Shown one piece after another: positions 1 to 5,826 of a DNA stretch of 5,852 bases (its first letter is position 1; each line of letters opens with the position of its first letter). The position numbers and the translations under genes were made by a program. The notes under the pieces were generated by a model. It saw nothing but the letters and a program-made list of their open reading frames with translations. It searched no databases and was not told the DNA's origin. Source of the DNA: Clostridiaceae bacterium (GTDB lineage: Bacteria; Bacillota; Clostridia; Oscillospirales; Acutalibacteraceae); contig JAEDNG010000058.1 of assembly GCA_016302625.1 (NCBI GenBank), forward strand, positions 1 to 5,852. Direction: 5' to 3'.

Positions 1-2583
1 TTGAACTTCTGCTTCGGTGAACTTGGTTCTGTTTGACCATGTGTCTTGGGCTGTGTAAGCTTCGGTATATACCTCGATTTTTGAAGCGTCCGTTCCCTCA
101 GGCAAAGCGAAGTAAGGTGAAACAATATCTTTAAGCACTGCGTTTTTGTCAAGCGTTATAGAGCTTCCGCCGGACGTTACGCTACTTGAAATCGATTCAA
201 AAATGCTGTTTAGCGTATTCGTATCTTTTGCTGAAAGATAATAGCTTTCTCCGGTATATTTGCCGCTTGAGTCCTTTTGGAAGGACTTTGTTCCGGGACT
301 GCTCATAGTTTGAGCTGTATTGCCGGTTGGCATATAGTTGGAGGAAAGATAGTGCATAAAGCGGTTTGTTACGTCACTTGCAGCCATATTTGCAGTCATA
401 CCGTCACTTGAAACGGTTATTTCCGCGTTTGCATCTGAAAAAATACCTATGGTATAAACCGTTGCACCGTACGTGGTCTTAGTGTCATAGATTTGTTCAA
501 GAGCTTCATCTGCAATATCTTGGTCGTAACCGGACCACCCCGGAGTACCGTCAGTAAATAGAATTACGATGCGTTTACGGTCTTCACCTTCTGCTATTGG
601 GTTTGCATTAAAAATACCGTTAGCCATTTCAATACCGAGATTTGTTACAGTTCCGCCGTTGGCTGACAAGGCATTTTTTGAGGCTATTACATTATTATAG
701 CCCGCCGTGGTTGACATGTCCTGAAATGCCTCGATATAATGGCTTTGAGCGCTGTTTTTATGATTTGCATTATTATTGCTTCCTGCATTATAGGTGTACT
801 GCGTTCCGCCTACAAACAGCTCGGTATTATTGTAGTTATAATTCGTGCCATCATATTTCATTCCCGAAGCAAAGCCCACAACGGCAATACGGTGGTTAAT
901 ATTATCTTCTGTTGTGGTAATATCGCCGTCGGGACCCGCGGCTTTTTCATGTACCGAGTCGGCAAACTTTTGGACAGCATTTTTTAATGCGATGTCATAT
1001 CTGACACTTGTGTATTCGTAAAACTGTACGCGCCCGGAAGTTGAATCACTTTCGGATTCTTTCGGAACGTATTTTGTGCCCGCGATATGCCCAAAAAACC
1101 ACGAGCAACCATCTGTCCAAGCATTGCAGGTGCTACACCATTCGACTTCTGTATATGAGTATCTGCCTTTAACATAATACGTACTGTTTTTATTGAGGTC
1201 ATTGCTATATACAGGTGAATAACTGGTTAAATAATCATCATCCATAGACCCCGATTGGTCGAGAACCAAGACGATATCGGTCGGTATTTCCTTATCTACC
1301 GTGGTGGTAACTTCAGAGCCGGTTGCCCAAGCCTCAAGATCCAGCCAATACTGTCCGTTTGCGTCAGGCTCCGACACTTCTTTGCTGACTTCAAGACCGT
1401 TATCGGTTTCGTTATAAGCTGCTGCGGTCAAGGAGTAATTCACAATATCGTCCTCGCCGACGGCGGCGACTGTATAAACCGAGAAATCCTGTGAATCCGT
1501 ATTTATTTCAGTACAATATCTTTCGGATTTTGCTTTAAGCTCCGCCGTGATACCGTCCTCGGTTTCCGCCATATGGTAAAGGCGGATTTCATCAGTCATA
1601 CCGTTTACGGTGATACAACCGTTATCAAAACAGAAAAATACTCCGATTTCCTTTTTGGGGGTGAGTTCATTTCCGCTTTTATCGGTAAAGGTAATATCAT
1701 AGGAATAGGTGTCAAACAAGGTGAAGTTTTCACCGTCAGTATTCAGCTGATCCCTGATTGCGCCGCAAATATCCGCTCTTTCGGAAAAAACAGGAGAAAC
1801 ATAAGCAAGATAAGGTACTTCAAAAGCACCCTCGGGTACGGAAAGCTGAATGCTTATGCCGTTTGAATCATTATCGGTCAAATATGCGTCATAGAGATTG
1901 GCGGTTTCGGACAGCTCAATCAGTCCCCACTGTGTATAGTGGAAATTTGCATATTTCTCAGGCCAGTTCTCCCCGTCGATATAATAGTAATATATTGTTG
2001 TTCCGTTTATATCCGTTACGGGTTTTACGGCGGTTACGGTAAGCTCGGTCGGCATTTGTACCTTGCCACTGCCCTCACCCCGCCAAAGAGTAACGGCATT
2101 GGTCGCCGCAGTATCACCGGAAACATATGCCTCATTAAAAAGCCGGGTATAGCCGGTGCCGTCATAGCTTGAGTTCCATGTCACCTTATCACCGACTGAA
2201 TAAATACAGCGTGTTAAGGTCTTTGAAAGGGGAATACCGACATATTCCGTCGAAACATAGCAATATTCCGAATAACTGCTCCAGTTTTCGGCATCAAGAA
2301 TATACCACGCAGTTCCGTCAAGCTGGATAAATTTATACTGAACCGTGAAAGATTCGGGGAGCTCATCGCCGGAAAGTGTTATTTTATTATCAGGCGACTG
2401 TACCGGATTTTTATAAAAATCCACGGAATCAGTATTAAAATATCCGGTTTTATTAATTTCAACGATATGCTGGTTAAACCATTCGTCCGACGGATTTCCG
2501 CTTGCTGAAACAATTGGGGCAAATGAAATAACCATAACCGCCGCAAGAAGCAGGGAAACTATTTTTATCAGTTGTTTTTTCAT
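1..2583 (-). CDS. Large secreted VWA-domain surface protein (adhesin-like), C-terminus beyond the window
   Basis: The frame is open from the ATG at 2583-2581 to the left edge (861 codons read, no stop), so the gene is partial. Residues 1-27 form a classical Sec signal peptide (MKKQLIK, a hydrophobic core, then IVSA before SGNPSDEW). It lacks the SipW-type signature of the four upstream genes. Residues about 75-227 hold two imperfect copies of an aromatic-rich module. About 230-372 is a beta-rich stretch ending DFSVYTVAAVG, as in clostridial surface proteins. The VWA domain covers roughly 436-800, with a metal-ion-dependent adhesion site: DQSGS (D442, S444, S446), GGTVT (T645/T647) and FTDG (D678). 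The spacing between DxSxS and TDG is far longer than the usual roughly 100 residues, owing to an insertion with C483, C486, C493 and H499. After the VWA domain another beta domain begins (ITLDKNAVLKDIVSPYF), resembling Gram-positive adhesin modules. A sortase signal or other anchor is expected but not visible. It starts 12 bp after the previous gene. VWA assignment is firm; the ligand is unknown. Confidence 0.93.
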   Translation of the reverse strand, partial: MKKQLIKIVSLLLAAVMVISFAPIVSASGNPSDEWFNQHIVEINKTGYFNTDSVDFYKNPVQSPDNKITLSGDELPESFTVQYKFIQLDGTAWYILDAENWSSYSEYCYVSTEYVGIPLSKTLTRCIYSVGDKVTWNSSYDGTGYTRLFNEAYVSGDTAATNAVTLWRGEGSGKVQMPTELTVTAVKPVTDINGTTIYYYYIDGENWPEKYANFHYTQWGLIELSETANLYDAYLTDNDSNGISIQLSVPEGAFEVPYLAYVSPVFSERADICGAIRDQLNTDGENFTLFDTYSYDITFTDKSGNELTPKKEIGVFFCFDNGCITVNGMTDEIRLYHMAETEDGITAELKAKSERYCTEINTDSQDFSVYTVAAVGEDDIVNYSLTAAAYNETDNGLEVSKEVSEPDANGQYWLDLEAWATGSEVTTTVDKEIPTDIVLVLDQSGSMDDDYLTSYSPVYSNDLNKNSTYYVKGRYSYTEVEWCSTCNAWTDGCSWFFGHIAGTKYVPKESESDSTSGRVQFYEYTSVRYDIALKNAVQKFADSVHEKAAGPDGDITTTEDNINHRIAVVGFASGMKYDGTNYNYNNTELFVGGTQYTYNAGSNNNANHKNSAQSHYIEAFQDMSTTAGYNNVIASKNALSANGGTVTNLGIEMANGIFNANPIAEGEDRKRIVILFTDGTPGWSGYDQDIADEALEQIYDTKTTYGATVYTIGIFSDANAEITVSSDGMTANMAASDVTNRFMHYLSSNYMPTGNTAQTMSSPGTKSFQKDSSGKYTGESYYLSAKDTNTLNSIFESISSSVTSGGSSITLDKNAVLKDIVSPYFALPEGTDASKIEVYTEAYTAQDTWSNRTKFTEAEVQ
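1903..2361 (-). repeat. Two imperfect protein-level repeats in the N-terminus of the VWA protein
   Basis: Residues about 75-122 (2361-2218) and 177-227 (2055-1903) align as the same module. Each begins with Leu/Met-Pro and a short strand, then DGT-AWYILDAENW in copy one and NGTTIYYYIDGENW in copy two. Each continues with a Tyr-rich stretch and ends IPLSKT or LIELSET. The copies have diverged and are not obvious at DNA level. They are probably carbohydrate- or protein-binding beta modules or structural spacers; their function is not known. Confidence 0.6.
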
Positions 2584-2591
2584 TTTCACCA

Positions 2592-2598
2592 CTCCTTA
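2592..2598 (-). promoter_or_regulatory. Ribosome binding site of the VWA gene overlapping the stop codon of the fourth subunit
   Basis: TAAGGAG is read on the minus strand. Its first three bases are the stop codon of the gene at 3168-2596, and AAGGAG lies 8 bp before the ATG of the VWA gene. This arrangement favours translational coupling, since ribosomes terminating on the small subunit reach the start of the large protein directly. It also confirms the start chosen for the VWA gene. Confidence 0.75.
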
Positions 2599-3168
2599 CT
2601 CAGTTTCCGGCCAGCCGGCGGCGCCTATCGCGCTGTCTCCGTTGTTCGCCGACTGAACTGCCTCGGCATTAATCTTGATTTCCGCCTTGCTGTTTTGATA
2701 CATATTGCTCATTTCGTCGGCAAACTTGACCTTTGTGAATATCGGTACGGTTTCTTCGCCGGCCGGCAAAGCGGCATTATAATAATACCAACCGTCCTTT
2801 TCGGTCCAGTCCTTAAGATTTAAGTCGCAGGTTATAAGGGAAAGGTCGGTCTCTCCGGTCTTATCCTCGGCAAGAATAATGTTTTTATCAAGCTTTATAC
2901 GGATAAAGGCGGGCTGATTTCCGGTATTTTCGACCGTTACGATTTTAGAAACCTCGGTTCCCGGCATAATACCGATTTGGTCGTTTTCGAAGGGGACAAG
3001 GGTTTCTCCGTCCTCCGACAAAGCGTTTTCCTTTAACTCGATTTTCACATTTCCCGCGGTCACGACATTGGTCGCCGTGTCCTCTGAAGTGAAATACGCC
3101 AGAGTGCCTAAAGCCGATACGGCAAGCACCCCGATAATCAAAGCACAGACTAAAATCTTTCGTTTCAT
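2596..3168 (-). CDS. TasA/camelysin-like protein with SipW-type signal peptide (fourth subunit)
   Basis: This 190-residue secreted protein starts with MKRK, a hydrophobic segment and the SipW-type cleavage region G21-T-L-A24, then YFTSEDTATN and a beta-strand motif AGNVKIEL (38-45). By analogy with TasA, cleavage should fall after A24. The mature part looks all-beta: IMPGTEVSKIVTVENTGNQPAFIRIKL (67-93) is the strand pair typical of this family, followed by a DGWYYYN segment and AEAVQ (168-172) near the C-terminus. The tail GAAGWPETE is short and acidic. No HExxH or other protease motif is seen, so a structural role is more likely than the peptidase name sometimes given to camelysin. The start is supported by GGGAAAGGA at 3185-3177, 8 bp before the ATG. 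It is the last small subunit, separated from the third by a hairpin-rich 145-bp spacer, and its TAA lies within the ribosome binding site of the VWA gene. A role as a fibre or matrix subunit is inference. Confidence 0.88.
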   Translation of the reverse strand: MKRKILVCALIIGVLAVSALGTLAYFTSEDTATNVVTAGNVKIELKENALSEDGETLVPFENDQIGIMPGTEVSKIVTVENTGNQPAFIRIKLDKNIILAEDKTGETDLSLITCDLNLKDWTEKDGWYYYNAALPAGEETVPIFTKVKFADEMSNMYQNSKAEIKINAEAVQSANNGDSAIGAAGWPETE

Positions 3169-3224
3169 ATAAACATTCCTTTCCCTTAAGAAATTGTTGA
3201 ATTATAAAAGCCTTTATAAAAGGA

Positions 3225-3270
3225 CATAAACAGACGTCTTCACATAAAAACATCAAGGCGTCCGTTTATG
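3225..3270 (-). repeat. Long inverted repeat (14-base arms) in the spacer between third and fourth subunits
   Basis: On the minus strand CATAAACGGACGCC (3270-3257) can pair with GACGTCTGTTTATG (3238-3225) across an 18-base loop. The pairing is perfect except for one G-U pair and one mismatch near the loop. It follows directly after the GC-rich hairpin, so the spacer RNA would carry two stacked stem-loops. No long U-run follows; only a small CCUUU-UAU-AAAGG stem (3223-3211) and CUUUUAUAAUU come before the next ribosome binding site. It could be a processing or stability element, a partial terminator, or a protein-binding site. Confidence 0.6.
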
Positions 3271-3271
3271 C

Positions 3272-3294
3272 CCTCCTCCCGAAAAGGGAGGAAA
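3272..3294 (-). other. GC-rich hairpin after the third subunit gene
   Basis: In the minus-strand RNA, UUUCCUCCC (3294-3286) pairs with GGGAGGAGG (3280-3272) around the loop UUUUC. There are seven Watson-Crick pairs and two outer U-G pairs. It begins about 20 bases after the stop codon at 3314. No U-tract follows (GCATAAACGG comes next), so it is not a standard intrinsic terminator. Its likely role, by inference, is to protect the 3' end of the upstream message or to mark a processing site between subunits. Confidence 0.6.
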
Positions 3295-3313
3295 GCAAAT
3301 TTATAAAGTTATA

Positions 3314-3910
3314 TTATTCACCGTAATTTGCGAAAGCACCCGCGACTGTTGAATAGGAATCCGCAGTCTGAATCGCATGAGCGGTTACATCAATAGTGAA
3401 ATCAGCTCCGATTGCTTCCATATCGTCGTTGTCAAAAACGGCAGGGATTGTAACAGAGGTAAAGAGAGGCTCTGTTGACGCGTCGACTGCAAGGACGGTA
3501 TTGTAATAATACGAATATGTAAGCGTATCAGCTTCTTTATCATAAACAGGCGTGCCCGCAAGAGTCCACTTTGTTTCATCGTGGTCTGCAAAGATTGTTG
3601 CAAGGTCGGTAATCTGATGTCTTGCAGCAGCAGCTGTGAACGCCGCAGCGTCGGACAGGGTTACGTCAACACGAATCCAAGCGTCGTTTGCGCCGATATT
3701 TGTGACAACCGGGTCTTTAGCATATTCCACATCGGGAACAGCGGCAGCGGGAGTTGCCCAATTTTTCTCGGTAAGCTCAATGTCAACATTTCCGAGTGTA
3801 AAAGTATTGGTTTTTGCATCCTTATCTGTAAAGTATGCAAGAGAAGTGCCTGCTATTGCTACAACCGCAAGAGCGGCAACTAAGCATAAAGATATAATTT
3901 TCTTTTTCAT
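3314..3910 (-). CDS. TasA/camelysin-like protein with SipW-type signal peptide (third subunit)
   Basis: This is a 198-residue secreted protein. Residues 1-25 are the signal peptide: MKKK, an Ala/Val-rich core and G21-T-S-L-A25, followed by YFTDKDAKTNTFTLGNVDIEL, a textbook example of the SipW-dependent signature. Cleavage is expected after A25. The mature chain continues with AKDPVVTNIG and NDAWIRVDV (75-83), equivalent to the PAFIRIKL strand of the next gene, then a YSYYYNTVL segment and AHAIQ (177-181) before a Tyr/Ala-rich tail ending NYGE. It has no cysteine after the signal peptide and no catalytic motif that I recognise. The start is fixed by GAAAGGA at 3927-3921, 10 bp upstream. It lies 29 bp after the second subunit, so the two are probably co-transcribed. 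The family call comes from signal, length and strand motifs; the exact role (main fibre, minor subunit or cap) cannot be told from sequence. Confidence 0.88.
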   Translation of the reverse strand: MKKKIISLCLVAALAVVAIAGTSLAYFTDKDAKTNTFTLGNVDIELTEKNWATPAAAVPDVEYAKDPVVTNIGANDAWIRVDVTLSDAAAFTAAAARHQITDLATIFADHDETKWTLAGTPVYDKEADTLTYSYYYNTVLAVDASTEPLFTSVTIPAVFDNDDMEAIGADFTIDVTAHAIQTADSYSTVAGAFANYGE

Positions 3911-3939
3911 GACTTAAGAATCCTTTCCGTATACTTTAA

Positions 3940-4575
3940 TTATTGTGCAAGAGCCCAAGCGTCGGCAGCTGTTGTAACTGCGGAGCTGTCCGCTTTTGTA
4001 AGGTAATCCTTCTGAACAGCATATGCCTTGAATGTAAGGGTAGGATATCCGACATTTACGGACGATGTACCCGATGTGTCTGATGTAAGTGAGTTCAGCA
4101 TTTCTTTAGTTACATCGGTTTTTACATTGACGGTATTATCTTTAATTACGGGGAATGTCTGCGCAACAGCGCCGGTCGCAGCAACTTCACGGTAATATAC
4201 GTTTGTTTCGCCGTCAACCAAAGTCCAGCCGTCTGCCACGTCGAAAGTCATAAAGTCATCAAAGTTAGCAGATTTGTCGATTGTTACAAACAACCAGCAA
4301 GCCTCGCTACCTGCATTTACGATTACTTTCGGGTCTTTTGAAAGCGTTGCGCCCGGAACCATTTTGTAGGTATCGTTTATAATTGCGCTTGTTGTATCGT
4401 CTGTATTTTTTAATTCTTCGCCGACTGTTTCGGACATTGCGATATCGACATCTCCGACTGTGAACGTGTTTTTAACTTCCTGCGTCTGGTCTTTGAGCCA
4501 TGCAATGGTAGCGCCCGCTGCAAAGCAGAGTACCAAAGCGACAGAAAGAACCGAAACAAGTGCCTTTTTTTTCAT
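3940..4575 (-). CDS. TasA/camelysin-like protein with SipW-type signal peptide (second subunit)
   Basis: This is a 211-residue secreted protein. The signal peptide is MKKKALVSVL, a hydrophobic core and G21-A-T-I-A25, then WLKDQTQEVKNTFTVGDVDIAM. The core signature is kept, but the residues after the predicted cut are W-L-K rather than Y-F-T. Downstream it matches the interrupted first subunit most closely: YKMVPGATLSKDPKV (70-84) and SEACWLFVTI, with a single mature-chain cysteine at C93, then DGWTLVDGETNVYY. The C-terminus has AYAVQ (184-188) and ends DAWALAQ. The relation to the first gene suggests an old tandem duplication. AAAAGGAG at 4591-4584, 8 bp before the ATG, fixes the start. It lies 58 bp after the first subunit and 29 bp before the third. 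If the first subunit is dead, this is the only intact member of the CWLF subtype here. Its structural function is inferred from the family. Confidence 0.88.
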   Translation of the reverse strand: MKKKALVSVLSVALVLCFAAGATIAWLKDQTQEVKNTFTVGDVDIAMSETVGEELKNTDDTTSAIINDTYKMVPGATLSKDPKVIVNAGSEACWLFVTIDKSANFDDFMTFDVADGWTLVDGETNVYYREVAATGAVAQTFPVIKDNTVNVKTDVTKEMLNSLTSDTSGTSSVNVGYPTLTFKAYAVQKDYLTKADSSAVTTAADAWALAQ

Positions 4576-4633
4576 TCTGTTTTCTCCTTTTCGATTTTTT
4601 TATAAACAACGGTTTAATCCGCTATTTAATTAA

Positions 4634-5224
4634 TCAGAAATTTGCGGCGGCCCAAGCGGCTTGGGCAGTAGCAAAATTATCAGCCTGCACGGCGTATGCG
4701 GTAACGGTTATATCTGCGTTTGCATATCTTGCAACCTCAGCATCACCTTTAAGCTTGAAGCTTTCAAACACAACTTTATTTGCGCCGGCAGCGACGATAT
4801 CTTTATATGCATAAATATTATTCGCCGCATCCAAAACCGTCCAGCCGTTTTCGGCCATCTGAGCTTAGATAGTCTTAGTATCAACGATATTTTTAAGCCC
4901 GTTTTCAAGCTTAACGAACAACCAGCAGCTCTCACTGTTTGCGTCGACATGAACCGTAGGGTCTTTTACATATGTATTGCCCGGAATCAGGTGATATTTA
5001 TTCGCCTTATCGCGCACTTCTCCGGTTGGAAGAGTGACATTGTCGGCTGTATTTTGATCTTTATCAACATCTTTTTCGTCAAGTGTGATTTTTACATTGC
5101 CGACCGTAAATGTGTTCTTTACAGTATCCTGCGAGGTAAGGTATGCCATTGTTCCCATTACCGAAGCAACCACGAGCAACACCGCGCATAATGCTGTAAC
5201 AAGCGCTTTTGTTTTTGTTCTCAT
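4634..5224 (-). pseudogene. TasA/camelysin-like protein with SipW-type signal peptide (first subunit), interrupted by an in-frame TAA
   Basis: Reading from the ATG at 5224-5222 gives 119 residues, then TAA at 4867-4865. The same frame continues without another stop to TGA at 4636-4634. Ignoring the TAA, the product would be 196 residues, in line with its paralogs (190, 198, 211). The N-terminal half has the SipW-type signal (G24-T-M-A27, then YLTSQDTVKNTFTVGNVKITL), YHLIPGNTYVKDPTV (77-91) and SESCWLFVKL with C100. The part after the stop carries ENGWTVLDAANNIYAY, AYAVQ (176-180) and the end AAWAAANF, all features of intact relatives. A single base change, for example GAA or CAA to TAA, would explain it. 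Restart at the ATG at 4858-4856 is unlikely because no good ribosome binding site precedes it. The gene has the strongest ribosome binding site of the cassette. It may be a real pseudogene, a strain-specific nonsense mutation, a sequence error or a short 119-residue product. Confidence 0.8.
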
Positions 5225-5232
5225 AACAAAAA

Positions 5233-5238
5233 CCTCCT
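5233..5238 (-). promoter_or_regulatory. Consensus ribosome binding site of the first (interrupted) subunit
   Basis: AGGAGG, a perfect Shine-Dalgarno sequence, ends 8 bp before the ATG at 5224-5222. It directly follows a run of eight T on the minus strand. It is the best ribosome binding site in the cassette, which suggests that this gene was meant to be expressed at a high level before it acquired the TAA. Confidence 0.75.
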
Positions 5239-5274
5239 AAAAAAAATATTTTTATATAGGCAGCCTTATCGGCG

Positions 5275-5826
5275 TTACCCCAAATGAGTTTCCGGGTTTT
5301 CACCGGAGCTTTCGGCTTTTTTAGGTTTATCCTTAAATAAATCCGGCAAAAAAGCCAAAGCTAAAATAATTACTCCCCCGGCAATCGCAATATAAAGACC
5401 GGGCGGATTTTGGATATATGAAGAAACATATCCGAAATACGGAATGTCGAAAACAGGTTTGCCGACAACGTTTTTAGAGTGAACCAAAGCGCTGTCCGCA
5501 TATTCGTTGGCAATACCCTGGGTTCTGAAGCGCACAACGGAGGAGTCTTCCCCGTCGGGGACTACTTCAACAATTCTGTGGGTCGCCAGGGTGTCCTCAT
5601 CAAGCATAAAGGTGATATCGTCGCCGACCTTAAGCTTATTTGTATCAACATTTTTCACATAGAGAAGCGAGCCGACGGGATATTCCGGCTCCATACTTCC
5701 TGAAAGTACTGCGTAAGGTTTAAGTCCCACCAAACGTACGCCCGCAAGCAGAATTACGAAAACCACAACCGCAATAACCAAAATTGTTGTAATTATATCC
5801 CATGCTTTTTTTAAAGCTTTAGGCAT
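5275..5826 (-). CDS. sipW: Signal peptidase I, ER/archaeal-type (SipW family)
   Basis: This 183-residue membrane peptidase removes signal peptides from exported proteins; its likely substrates are the small proteins encoded directly downstream. Hydrophobic residues about 11-34 form an N-terminal membrane anchor, and about 143-161 a second one, followed by a charged tail. The catalytic serine is S44 in LSGSMEPEYPVGS. H83 in ATHRIVEV replaces the lysine of ordinary bacterial signal peptidases, which defines the ER/SipW type. The third conserved block reads TQGIANEYAD: the final Asp (D111) is kept, but the position usually occupied by the first Asp (GDAN/GDNN) is I105. VGKPVFDIPYFGYV (121-134) is a typical late block of the family. 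The ATG at 5826-5824 is preceded by GGAG at 5836-5833, 6 bp away. It opens the visible cassette, 50 bp before the first subunit; its promoter would lie to the right of the window. Confidence 0.93.
   Translation of the reverse strand: MPKALKKAWDIITTILVIAVVVFVILLAGVRLVGLKPYAVLSGSMEPEYPVGSLLYVKNVDTNKLKVGDDITFMLDEDTLATHRIVEVVPDGEDSSVVRFRTQGIANEYADSALVHSKNVVGKPVFDIPYFGYVSSYIQNPPGLYIAIAGGVIILALAFLPDLFKDKPKKAESSGENPETHLG

Noticed and set aside
642..2172. Several plus-strand and one minus-strand open frames of 70-100 codons inside the VWA gene
   Set aside because: They are shadows of a continuous 861-codon frame that carries a signal peptide and the complete VWA metal-site motifs.
2945..3256. 103-codon open frame on the minus strand running from the spacer into the fourth subunit gene
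   Set aside because: It overlaps the signal peptide and strand motifs of the fourth subunit in another frame, its composition (many Arg, Gly, Phe, Cys) is unlike the other genes, and the only Shine-Dalgarno-like bases are too far from its ATG and lie inside a hairpin.
4650..4666. Perfect 7-bp inverted repeat GCCCAAG-CGG-CTTGGGC near the end of the first subunit gene
   Set aside because: It lies within codons for the Ala/Gln/Trp tail, which by themselves produce complementary GCC-CAA-G and CTT-GGG-C, and no U-run follows, so it is not a terminator.
4634..4858. Independent small gene starting at the ATG after the in-frame TAA
   Set aside because: It has no signal peptide and no ribosome binding site, and its sequence is the C-terminal half of the subunit family, so it is better explained as the severed end of the upstream gene.
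4661..5191. 176-codon plus-strand open frame across the first subunit gene
   Set aside because: It is antisense to a region with clear family motifs on the minus strand, is rich in Cys and Ile as mirrored frames often are, and has no supporting context.
2596..5224. Camelysin-type metalloprotease activity of the small proteins
   Set aside because: No HExxH or comparable metal-binding motif is visible in any of the four; the motifs seen are structural beta strands.
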